Source: Ciborinia camelliae (taxonomy: Eukaryota; Ascomycota; Leotiomycetes; Helotiales; Sclerotiniaceae). From it: a DNA stretch of 64,000 bases. The notes beneath the pieces are model-generated. The model worked only from the letters and a program-made list of their open reading frames with translations, made no database searches and had not been told where the DNA came from. Numbering within the stretch: position 1 is the first letter of the stretch; each line of letters starts with the position of its first letter. A program made the position numbers and the translations under genes. The stretch is taken from contig JANPYM010000011.1 of the NCBI GenBank assembly GCA_025890175.1, positions 786,299 through 850,298 of the forward strand, in the 5' to 3' direction. Shown here one piece after another: positions 46,197 through 57,588 of the stretch.

Positions 46197-48031
46197 AAAT
46201 AGATTGGTATGTGATAGATTATGTAGTGAAAAATAGAGCTATAAGAGCACTTGTTCGGTGAGTATTTAAGAGGCCGGTTTCTGAGGTATGATGTTATTGC
46301 CGTCATTTGTGTAATGGTTCGCTCTGTGACGAAGGAAATCTTCTCATTGGCGAATCTGAAGAGTCCTCTGGGACGGTGAACTAGCCAGTAGAGTGTAGGT
46401 TGGCAGTTAATCACGATTAAAATAAGGTCCAAGGTCGAGTATGGACGAGTGGTGGGCTGGGATAGGAAAGCTCGAAATTCGGAAGTTTTGGGAGATATTT
46501 CAACTCTCAAGAGAAGTCAGTATTCGGAATAGGTTCCACGATCTGTTCAAGAGAGAGTATCGAATCCGGTTCCAATCCCAAAATAACTCCAGCGTATATA
46601 AAGCACTCGAGGAGGAAGTGCATGAGCAACGGGTCGAGGAAATATATGAAGGCAGGCCAGAGAGGTAGGATGAATATTGAGTAGGCAGGGCAATTTTGGT
46701 TTGGGCAGTGTGTAAACAATTTTGATATCCAATATTAAAGTATGAGTATTAGGCAATAGAAAGTAATTATACTACATGTAATGAGGAACAAAAAGAATGA
46801 TTGTAGGTAATGCGAGATACATTTCCAAGGTGCATGAACTTGATGATGAGATATGGTGAGATCAGAGAAGAGCATCTCGTAACATACAAAACTACTTAGC
46901 CGTGCTTCTATTATTTCCTTAGGAAGGAACTCATTAAGATCTTAAGGTTCACGACGTTTAGCAAACCCGCGTGTTGTTATATAGTCAAGATGGAAGCAAC
47001 GAAGGATGCACCGGAAAAACTCCTGTGCTCTCCGATAAAGCTCCAGGAGAACGCTTGTTATTCACATATTTGGGAAATAATACCCAATTGGATTTTATTG
47101 AGACTTATATCAAAGGGTTGTGCACTTGCACCATTTTACGGTCGCGTCTTGGAGTGGTTGAGAAGGAACGATATTCTACGCCATCTTACAGGTGATAATC
47201 TGGCTGCTTTAAAGACTTCTCTGATAACTAAAAGCAGCACCATAAAGCCAATCTACTCCATCCGTTTTCATGTTGAGCCTCCCTCACCCCCATGGTCTAC
47301 TTACATCCTTCGATTCCACGTCACGTAGAGTATGGTGCCAGCAACAGCCCTCAGACTTAATGGGCTTTTAAGAGAGCTTCAGAAAAAGTTGCCAATGGTT
47401 CCGATAGACACTACAGTACAATTAAAATCGACATTCTGCCGCGAAAACGATGACATATCGTAATTTATCTAATTTACGAGAACAACCTAGGATGATTAAG
47501 TTAGATGGGTAACACTTTCAAGCCTAGTATTACACATTGCTCTTGTACCCCTCATTTAACCCCTTTCATTCACAAGTTTTCGCCTCGAGCCCCATCTCCA
47601 TTAGTAATCACACATCCGAACCCATTAATAGGTGGAAAGCTGGATGGCATCGGAGGACACACAAACACACAAACACACAAGGAAGACAGGAAGCAAATGC
47701 AACATAATCCACAATTATATATGTTTCTTCACTTAGTGATAAGGTAGTATCACGTCCATACTGCGGTTCAACGAGGACAGCATTAGAGATTGGATTTTGA
47801 TAGAATTTAGATGCCCGATAAGACGAAGCTTTACAAAACCGGCATATTCCTCTGATGTGAGCCAAGCAGCTTTCTCATATGTGTGTCCTCGACAGGCTAT
47901 GAAACTTCTCGTCCTCGAGACTCTGCACTCTTATCAAATCTTATACCACCTAGAAACATAAACCTCCGTAGGGTTATCATAAGGTGTATTCCGCTTGCAA
48001 AGTTGAGATGATCTTTCCTATTATAGTCTGT
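46197..48031. other. intergenic between MHYT gene and coiled-coil gene
   Basis: Holds the MHYT promoter and the 3' flank of the coiled-coil gene. Frames at 46441-46668 (+), 46507-46719 (-) and 46990-47328 (+) begin with ATG but have no family features; the last (112 codons) is the best of them. A CACAAACA repeat lies near 47660. No gene called. Confidence 0.4.
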
Positions 48032-48862
48032 TTACGCTGCCTTTAATCTCTTGACATCTTTGCCGGGTTCAGATTGCGCAGCATCGTCATATTCCCTCTT
48101 TCGGCTATCGCCTTTTGCCCATCTGTTGTTTCGGAAAGAGCTGTCGGAGTTAAGGAGATCATAGGTCGATATTCGTGGGGTGTGATATTGAGTACTCGTC
48201 GCTGGTTTATCGATGCGTTTTTGCTCCATGATATGTTTCTCTGACCGATCGTAAGTCTCTTCTTGAATTCTTCTCCAAACATCACCGATGGGCGCATTTG
48301 GGTATGTCTTTGCAATATTCTCCAGTTCCCTGAGCTTCCCCTCGGTCTTGTACATTTTTGACTCCATCTCTCTTGAAGCTGCCACGTTTCGTGAAAGTTC
48401 GTCGCGAAGCTTAGCTGCTAATTTCTTGAATTTCCTCTCATATTCTTCGAGAGCATCACTCAAAGTCTGGTCCATTTTGGTAAGAATCTGATCTCTCACC
48501 GCCGGCCACACCTCCATCAATCCCAGCAAATCCATTTCTTTTGGCAGAATTATTTCATCCTTCGAAGGCACCCGTGTTGCTCGCAATGTCTCCAATTCTT
48601 TCTTGGTATCCTCCAGTTCATCTTGAAGCTGTCTAATAGCCACAGGATTGATGATTCCTTTTGTGACTATTGGCAGTCGGACTCGTGCTTTTTTACTTTC
48701 GATGACCAAATCAGCTCTCCGACCATTGCCGTAGTATTCATCTTGCAACTCCGATTTGATCTTTCGCTCTTCGTTCTCGAGTTGGTTGATGGTCACTAAA
48801 CATGATGTTTTTTGAGATAGTTTGTACTCGAAAAGATCATGGATCGTTTGATTCCGCTCCAT
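48032..48862 (-). CDS. hypothetical coiled-coil protein
   Basis: Single-exon frame of 276 codons with ATG at 48862. The composition is that of a real soluble protein: long amphipathic charged stretches (residues about 75-95 and 140-190, rich in Glu/Lys/Leu with heptad-like spacing) flank a Pro/Ile/Leu segment, and the tail is basic and polar, ending DVKRLKAA with possible nuclear-type KR pairs. No signal peptide, membrane segment or catalytic motif is visible and I do not recognise the family. It sits alone beside the second AT-rich block. Function unknown. Confidence 0.55.
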   Translation of the reverse strand: MERNQTIHDLFEYKLSQKTSCLVTINQLENEERKIKSELQDEYYGNGRRADLVIESKKARVRLPIVTKGIINPVAIRQLQDELEDTKKELETLRATRVPSKDEIILPKEMDLLGLMEVWPAVRDQILTKMDQTLSDALEEYERKFKKLAAKLRDELSRNVAASREMESKMYKTEGKLRELENIAKTYPNAPIGDVWRRIQEETYDRSEKHIMEQKRIDKPATSTQYHTPRISTYDLLNSDSSFRNNRWAKGDSRKREYDDAAQSEPGKDVKRLKAA

Positions 48863-49740
48863 ATTGGAAAGACTTCTAAATATACAATGGATGAAGAGTA
48901 TTTGATTGCTCGTATTAGATATGATTTATGGTATCCTGAGATGTTGTTTTCTTTTGAGGTGGGATGGATGTAATGAGGAAGTTGTATTTGCGACATGTGG
49001 AATAAAACCAATTCAATGTTATCTTTCCAGAAGGAGAAGGATCACCCACCATCATATTGAAAAAGAACTCTTTCACCACCCCATTCTATCAATATCAAAT
49101 AAGAGATTGAGTAGGTACTTAGGTATATGATGATGATGTTTGAATAGAAAGTCAGAATATTCTCGAGTAAAATTATACAGTTTCAATAAAGAAGTCTGCA
49201 CATTCGGATGTTGCAAACAATACCCAGTTACTTGGAGTCCAACTGCAGACAAGTATAGGTATTATTCTTGATGGTATTAATGACAGGCCCAATGCCTATA
49301 CAATCATTACCCAAAGAACCAAAGACTGAGCCTCCATTTTCAATCTTGCATATTCCGAGTAAAGATTCCCCCTTTCTTCTTGGAAGGTTTTGGGGTACTT
49401 GAAGCCCATCGATGATGATATGGCAAACTCCAGAGAACTCTGTAATACTGGACAGTTTTCGGTAAGTTTGAAATTGAGTGGAACCCAAATAATGCTGTAC
49501 AATGACTGGCTGGTGTAAGGAGTCTGAGGTCTAATGGAACAATGTATGACTTCGATATCTGAAACTTTGAGATCTGATGGGACAATTGTTGATGCTAGAT
49601 ATTTCAGTCTTTCAGACTTGAGCGAGGACGACGGGTGATAGGATGTAGGGGCAAGATTATATCACCATCTATTCAAGCAAGTTCTCCAGAGCAGCTTTAA
49701 TTTTGAGGAAATGAAAAATATAATAGGTACCGGTAGATGA
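48863..49740. other. intergenic with a possible gene remnant
   Basis: Upstream of the coiled-coil gene. On the minus strand 49537-49228 an open frame without ATG reads a protein-like sequence (SGVCHIIIDGLQVPQNLPRR, then KGESLLGICKIENGGSVFGS) ending in TAA at 49228. It could be the last exon or the leftover of a lost gene. Nothing else seen. Confidence 0.3.
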
Positions 49741-49928
49741 TTCATTATATCTGCCATTCCAATTATGGCACACGAGCTTTGAGTACGGCCGCTCGGGCCG
49801 ACCAATAATAACAGCCCTCGCCATAGGCTCGGTCTTTATTATTGGCTACGGCCCTTCACGACCTCCCTCGCAGCTCGTCTGCCGGAGGCTATCAGATACC
49901 TAATCTGGTAATATTGAAGCTATTCGCA
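49741..49928. other. GC-rich hairpin block bordering AT-rich block 2
   Basis: About 130 bases of unusually GC-rich sequence containing CGGCCGCTCGGGCCG and an inverted repeat CCAATAATAA (49802-49811) / TTATTATTGG (49836-49845) with a 24-base loop. The arms extend outwards as GGGCCGA and CTACGGCCC. It directly precedes the A/T-only DNA. It resembles a fragment of a repeat-element end, but the family is not recognised. Confidence 0.5.
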
Positions 49929-49944
49929 AAATTCCTTTTTTTTT

Positions 49945-50092
49945 GAAATAAAATAATTAGTAAAATAATTAATAAAATAATTAGTAAAATAATTAATAAA
50001 ATAATTAGTAAAATAATTAATAAAATAATTAGTAAAATAATTAATAAAATAATTAGTAAAATAATTAATAATATAATTAATAATAATAAATT
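49945..50092. repeat. 24-bp minisatellite in AT block 2
   Basis: AATTAGTAAAATAATTAATA-type units, 24 bp made of two similar 12-bp halves (AGTAAAATAATT and AATAAAATAATT), about five and a half copies. Confidence 0.9.
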
Positions 50093-50351
50093 TCTTTATA
50101 ATTATAAAAATAATAAGAAATAATTAATTATTTTAAAAAATATAATATAATTTTTAATTTTATTATATTTAAAATATTAATTGTTTTAATTTCTATTTAT
50201 AATTTGATTAATTATTAATTATCATTTTTAAATCTTATATAATTTATCTATTTCTTTTTATTTTTTTAATCTTTTTATTATTAATTATTACTTCTAAATT
50301 TTATATAAATAATATTCTTTTATATTTTTACTTTTTATTTTTCATTTTTTA

Positions 50352-50610
50352 CTCTTTTTATATTTCATTTTTTTATTCATTTTTTTATTCATTTTTTTAT
50401 TCATTTTTTTATTCATTTTTTTATTCATTTTTTTATTCATTTTTTTATTCATTTTTTTATTCATTTTTTTATTCATTTTTTTATTCATTTTTTTTATTCA
50501 TTTTTTTATTCATTTTTTTATTCATTTTTTTATTCATTTTTTTATTCATTTTTTTATTCATTTTTTTATTCATTTTTTTATTCATTTTTTTATTCATTTT
50601 TTTTATTCTT
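50352..50610. repeat. 12-bp minisatellite (CATTTTTTTATT)n
   Basis: About twenty nearly perfect copies; single units differ by one T in the run. Confidence 0.95.
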
Positions 50611-51384
50611 TTCTTTAATTTTTTGAATTATTTTTTAATCTTTTTAAATTTCTTTTTCTATTTTTTTTAATCTTTTCAATTTCCTTTTGATTTCTTTTAT
50701 TATTTATAAAAATTATATAATTTATATTTTTCTTAATTCTTTAATTTTCTGTATTTATTATTTATAAAAATTATATAATTTATATTTTTCTTAATTCTTT
50801 AATTTTCTTTTATATTTTTATTTTATATTTTTCATTTTTTAATTTTTTATTAATTTTTTTATTTATTTTTCTTTTAATTATTTTTAATTATTAATTAATA
50901 TTTTCAAAATTTATACATTTATATTTATATTTAATTTTCTTTCTTTTTAACCTTTTTATCAATTCATTTAATTATCTTTTAATTTTATTTTCTATTTCTT
51001 TTGATTTTACTTTTATTATTTTTTTATTTTTTTTATTAATTTGTTTTTTAATCCTTTTATTATAATATTTTATTAATTTTTTATTATTAATCTTTTTTAT
51101 TAATATTTTCTATTAATTCTTTTATCAATTCTTTTCTTAATTCTTTTATTTTATTTTGTAATAAAATTTATTATTAATCTTTTATTATTTTCTATTTTTC
51201 TTTTATTTTAATTTTTAATTCCTTTTATTATAAACATATTTCTTTTTTAATTTAATTTATTTTTTAATTATTCTTTTTATTTATTTTCTTTTATTATTTA
51301 TTTTATATTTCTTTTTATAACTTTTTTAATTCTTTTTCTTTAAACTTTTATTTTTTTAATTTTTTATTATTTTATTTTTATTTC

Positions 51385-51838
<454 letters not shown>

Positions 51839-52313
51839 TATTTCTTTATTTTACTTTTTCTTTTTCGCTTTTAACTTAAAAAAAAGCTTTAATAATAAAT
51901 TTTTCAACAACTACAAATCGTATAAATATAAAAATTATATCATTAAAAAGCTTACAATCAAATTAATAAGCTTATCTATTTTAATTATAGTTTATATATT
52001 TTTATATGCTTATTGTGTTGAATAATACTTTTTATTTCAATATTTTTTGATTTTGATGTTCCCGCACAGACCTTTACGTACTTTTTTTAGCCAATCCGCA
52101 TCAGTCAGTTTCAAGGCTTACATAATCAATTCAGTGTTTTAAAATATATATGTTAGAGATAGAGATGAGTTAGCAAACCAAAAAAGCCTCCAAGATGTGG
52201 CTACGCGTGACTCATTACATTCATGTATCCACTGAGGCCACAAACGAGTTGATGATTCCAAGTCCAGCTTATTCCTTTCCCTCTTTACTACCTACCTACC
52301 TAGATATCTATCC

Positions 52314-52379
52314 CTCTTACAACTCTACAACATCTCTCTTACAACTCTACAACATCCCTCTTACAACTCTACAACATCC
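52314..52379. repeat. 22-bp tandem repeat, three copies
   Basis: CTCTTACAACTCTACAACAT plus two bases, three times, about 80 bases upstream of the F-box gene start and likely within its 5' leader. Confidence 0.9.
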
Positions 52380-52460
52380 ATCGAATACCACCTGCAAGGT
52401 TAAACCATCAAAATAATTAATCATACGATTTACTGAAAACCCTGAACCAAAGTCGCCATC

Positions 52461-55312
52461 ATGCAGCATTGCTTTTGTGCGCTATGCGGTGTCCCTTTTC
52501 AAATCGATGACGGCCCTTATGATGGTCGCATATCTAAAGATGATTTGGCTTGGACAGAAAAATTTCGTCTCTGTAAGTTTCTGGGTAAATAACTTTAAAA
52601 CGATTGTCTGATCGATTCCAGTAATGAAGAGTAACGAAAGTCATGATAAAGATCAATCGCTCGATGGAAAGAAGACTCGATCCCATTGGTTCTTCACCAA
52701 TATTGGAAACGCACGTGAATCTATTCACCCGGATGATCATATATTTCCGCCATCGACATACGACATTCGTGTGGGTGAAGTAGATCACTCCTGGGATAAC
52801 CATAAATACTACGTCAATGCGTATGAAGCTCGGAGGTAGTTGCCATCTTTCGTTATTGAGTTCTGTCTCGATTTTGTTAATTCCTTTGAATCGTTTGAGG
52901 CTCTAACTTGTTGTAGGGGTAAAAGCTATGATATTGTTTATCCTATGCATCCTGTATGTTTAGAATTGTTGGAACAAAACTATTCAAGCCTTGCAAGGGG
53001 GACAACCTTTAACATTGATGTTCTCGCCAAAATACTTGCTTCGCAGGACATCAACGTTACTGGACAGGGAATAAAGCCAGACTGGAGTTGTGGGACATAT
53101 GATGGAGCAGAATATTTATGGCTACATGGATCGGACTGGATGAGGCGATCTGCGGAGAACATCATTCCAGAGCTTGAAGGTTACGATTATCTTGTGAAGG
53201 ATCCTGCATCTGTGCAAAGTTTCGATAACTTACTCCGAAGTCCCCCTACCCGTGAGCAAATTGAGAACGCTCCTAGTAGTCAGGCGACTGCTATATCGCC
53301 GGCATATACGTATGCCACGGATTGTTTTGCTGAGTTACCAAAGGAGCTTTTGATTGAAATCGTTTGTCTTCTTCCTACTCTTGACATGCGTTCTTTCCGC
53401 TCGGCATCTAGAACGATCGCGACATTACCGTTGACTCAGACCTATTGGCGCACAAGGTTTGATTACCCTCATGAACTAAGCCATGTTCACCGAGATCCTT
53501 CTTGGGCTTTGTCAGAAGTTCATAATGGTTCGATTGATTGGAAATTTCTTTACAACACCGTGCTTCACGCTGGAGGTGATGATAGTGCTTGGTTCAAAAA
53601 CTGGAATCGCATTCGTTCTTTGACAAGAAAACTTGCCTACGAGATCCTTGAAGGACAGGGAATTTCAGTACAGGTTAGAGATTTCAAGTCAAACGATCCA
53701 TGTCAGAAGAGTATTATCCGTCAGTCATTCTTTCTACCTATACCCTCGGTTTTGGATCCTACTACTGTGATGTTTAACGAGAAATTTCCCCTAGAGGAAG
53801 TTAGACAGATTTCACTCACATTCAAGTTGTCACTTACAACTAAAGTTCCATGTCTTTCTGGTATTGCTTTCCATGGTATGTCGGAAGTTAAGAAGCTGGG
53901 AGCATGCCAAGGGAACAATATTAAATCGGCAGTGATTGGACAAGGACATTGTCTTGCCGGATTCATTCTCAGAATTAAATCCAGCGGCATTATTGGAGTC
54001 CAGATAGTAGTCTCTGATACCACTGGTCTACAGAATACAATGGAGCCATGTCTAGGATCTCTTACGGATAAATGGTATAAAGTAGGACTAGGAAGACTAG
54101 CTGCCCTAGAGAATTCGAGGATTGATGGCATACAAATATCGATATCAAAGGTTTGTTTATGGAATTCTTATTATCATGCAGCTTTGGGCAATTTTTGACC
54201 TAAGAAAATAGCAAAATTGTATCGTCTCGATAGGCCTTCTGGAACCCACTCGTGGGTTGAATGATTCCCCCAGCTCAACCAATATCACATCATCTTTAGG
54301 AAAACTTTGGAAGTATTCGATGCCCCCGCAGCACTTCATTATAACACCATCATTTGGCAGTCAGCGTGGAAATGAATTTCGGTATTCGAAGCACATAATA
54401 TTTGGCCAAAATGAGGAAGAAGTTGGGGCTCTGACCGCGGTATGCTGTTCCTATAATCTTTCACCACCGAGATTGACCGGATTGGAATTCCTCTTCGAGG
54501 GCCAATCATCGGTATCAGATTATCCTTTACGTCGAGAAGATTTGGTAGAATTTTGCATTGATGGTCAAGGTGGAGAGATCTTATCTGGGGTTGATGTCTT
54601 TTGGTCGGATGAGACAAGATTTCTAGGGATAAATGTAAGACCCATCTCTGATTTTATTCTAATTTCTATGCCATGACTACCAGTAGTTTGGTGAAGGAGA
54701 ACTCAATGACTAGAAGTATCTTGGTCATTGAGGGTTTAGATCATGACAAAGAAGATACAGATGAGTAGAACTGATTGGTCTTTGAATTCTCGACAATGAC
54801 TTACGCAACGGAAATTCAATATCCGAGGTAATATTGAACATTAAGGGTTGAATGTCCATAATAATAGGAGTCATATTCATTATCTTTTACGAATCACTCA
54901 GAATTTAGCAGGTTCCCTGGCAGTTTCCCTGACGAGTTACCAGTTTCTTACCAATAAAGGCCGCCGTTCGACGTTCAATCAATCGATGATTAATGGAGAT
55001 TTTGCAGTAGAGAGGCTACTCGCACCACCAGGTACGGTCATTACAGGAGTATATGCGGATACCAATGTGAGTGCTCACCACACTATCCTTGGAGTAAGAT
55101 ACTAATCTCAATTTATAGCTCCGTGACCAATGGGAAAGCTTTGGATTGATATGTGCCCCGGTTGAGCGCTCACTGCCATTTGTTGGTGTAAGTCTACCTT
55201 CTTTCCCCCCTAAGTTCAACATTTCCTTTCGAGAAATCGTGCCATGTTGACCCAGTTGAGTATATACTAATCATCCGAATTTCTGTAGGACGGTATTGGA
55301 ATCTTGGAATAA
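52461..55312 (+). CDS. F-box protein with DUF7600-type C-terminus
   Basis: Seven predicted exons: 52461-52572, 52622-52835, 52917-54154, 54234-54634, 54944-55066, 55119-55187, 55289-55312; total 2181 nt (726 residues). The N-terminus (MQHCFCALCGVPFQI) has the Cys-rich start common in these fungal proteins. An F-box lies at about 246-290 (CFAELPKELLIEIVCLLPTL...RTIATLPLTQTYWRTRF), so the product probably joins a Skp1-cullin ubiquitin ligase. The C-terminal half (SLTFKLSLTTKVPCLSGIAF, GTVITGVYADTNLRDQWES, FGLICAPVE) agrees with the region annotated as DUF7600 in many Leotiomycete F-box proteins; substrate unknown. The donor at 54155 (GTTTAT) and the 309-nt intron 54635-54943 are the least certain parts, but other choices break the frame. 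The start context is GCCATCATGC. Confidence 0.82.
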
Positions 55313-57588
55313 TAAATGGCGAATACTACTAGTCTCATTGAATGGAAGATGAAGGAACGAAGGAACGAAGTGGGAAATTTATGGCTTGGATAAAAAGTGA
55401 TTTCAAATCAAATAAGAACGGTCTCCTCTCATATGTATTATACATTTTAGTTACGATATTAATTTGAAAGTGCGTGCGCATCGTTTGGGTTATAACTTTC
55501 TTATTACTTATTTGACTGGATGATTACCTTCCCCTCTCCGTCCCATTGGAAAGTTACAAATACCCAAAAGATATATCCCATTGCTACTCCCACTACTATC
55601 CATCTTGTAATAACCACACACTCGATAATTGAATACTGTACTAAACTCCTTCGCAATCTCTCAACGCATGTCAACTATCTATCATTCTTCGGCCTTCTCT
55701 CTACCTTTCCCAGACTCTACTTTCAATATTAGGTAATTCGCAAATAATACATATGACTCTGAGATCTCCGTAGGGCTGAGTGGAGCGTCTAGATTCTCCA
55801 TCTATACTAATAGTTCTTGAATCTTGATACCGCGCATGCAGAATTTCTTTAACTCGAGTTGAAGTATGGGGTGTATGCATAATGAATACCTAGGCAGATA
55901 GGCTAGAATATAATAGAGTGGATTGGATAACAGGTCGATACCCAGTATGAGGTGCAGCGGAGTTGGATAGATGATCGATCTTGCAGATCAGAGGGATAAA
56001 TACTGTACAGTAATATGGGGTGATTGGGTTGTGCAGGGGGTTTGGTATGTGAAGTTTAGGGGTGTAGAGGAGGCTACATTGTCTTCATGCTTCCCGGGTA
56101 TGCTTCCCGGGTTGCATATGGTGGATCATGTACAGACTTGTATGTACTAAACTCATAGATCATGCAAAGGAAATATGGATTTGTATATTAGACGTTATGA
56201 TATCAAGGTCTCTGTTTCGATTACGCCTTTCTCCCGGTGATACCTCTCGCGCTTATCAATCACATCGTCCGTGATTGCTAGAGTTGTCTGGAGAACGGAA
56301 TGGATTAATATGCATCGATCGATCTGCTGGAGGAGTGCAGATACAATCTTAGTCGAAGCCATAATCTGTCTGGTGGTTAATGATGCTGTTCATGATGTTG
56401 GATGTTGGATAAGTTGCTTCCTGTGGCGATGAGGAACAAACGCTACCTAGGTAGGTACCCATAGCCATATCACAAGCCAATCCAATGGTTATTCTTCATC
56501 ATTATACCCATTGTTGATATTGTAAAGATAGATCTAAGTAAATAAACAAGGTCATTGAATCTATATATCCCGTCATCGTCCCGACATATTGGTTGAGATG
56601 ATGGTGAGGTGAGGGTACATGGGTAGCGCTTAATAAGTCCCTGGTTTCTAGTGGACAGCTTTTGAGACACGCTACCTAAATTTGCCGACCAAAAGCCTAA
56701 GGTTTTCTTAGCTAAGGTTAACGCCAAACATCCCGTCTCTTCATCATTTCATTTTACTAAAAATTTGTTCCAGATCCTCGGAAATTTCATGGCTCAACGC
56801 CGGGACAGTATCAACGATGAACGCGTAAGAGTGTAAGAGAAAGATGTTCAAGTACCTGTCGTGAAGCAAATGCTGTGGCCGCTTCACGACTTTCAAGCCA
56901 CGTTGATACAATACAACCAAGTCCAACCGAATTATGAAATAGCCCAGCGGGCCCCAAGACCAAGCGCGGGGAAGAAAAGAAATGAGATTATTGCAAGCGC
57001 ACGCGTGTTATAATTTATCGCTCTAAATCTTCCAAACTTGCCAAGTCCGAGGGTTTAGAACTTTTAGATTCTTCTCAAGTTCTGTGCAGCTTGTCAAGAA
57101 AATGACAGCTCGAGCTAATGGATGTACCCTTTGAAGGTTTAAATCAAGCTCTCTGCCTTAATGTACATCTTGTGCGTTATGGAGTAGGTTGCGCGCATTT
57201 GCGCGAGTTTCTCACATATATTATCGATCAATAGTGGGTTTTCATCTCTTGGCACTCTATCAACCTTCCTTAGGCTTCCTCCCAAGCTACCACGCATCTA
57301 TCATTGGTATATACTTCTGGCCCATGATGAATATTGTGGGGGGTTTTCCCGATGAAAGTTTCATCTGGGCTTCATATACTGCATACTTCGTACCGTGATT
57401 AGAATCAGTTTGGTGGTGGTGAGCTCAAACTTGCTCATTGGGATTGGTTGAAGTCTTGGCAACGAGTTGATAATAATTGAAGCTTTCCTATTATTTCTCC
57501 AATTCTGGTTCTTATACTTTTGACATTTTGATTTTTGGGGTGAAGCTATTCTTTTGTTTGTGTCTCGGTCTTTTATCTTACAGGCATC
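55313..57588. other. 2.3-kb gene-free region
   Basis: 3' flank of the F-box gene and promoter region of the ferric reductase. Short direct repeat GCTTCCCGGG(T)..TTGC near 56090-56115. A possible acceptor (CTTACAG) just before the reductase start suggests a leader intron. No gene supported. Confidence 0.45.

Noticed and set aside
46990..47328. 112-codon plus-strand frame
   Set aside because: Best of the intergenic frames, but without recognised features; left uncalled for lack of support.
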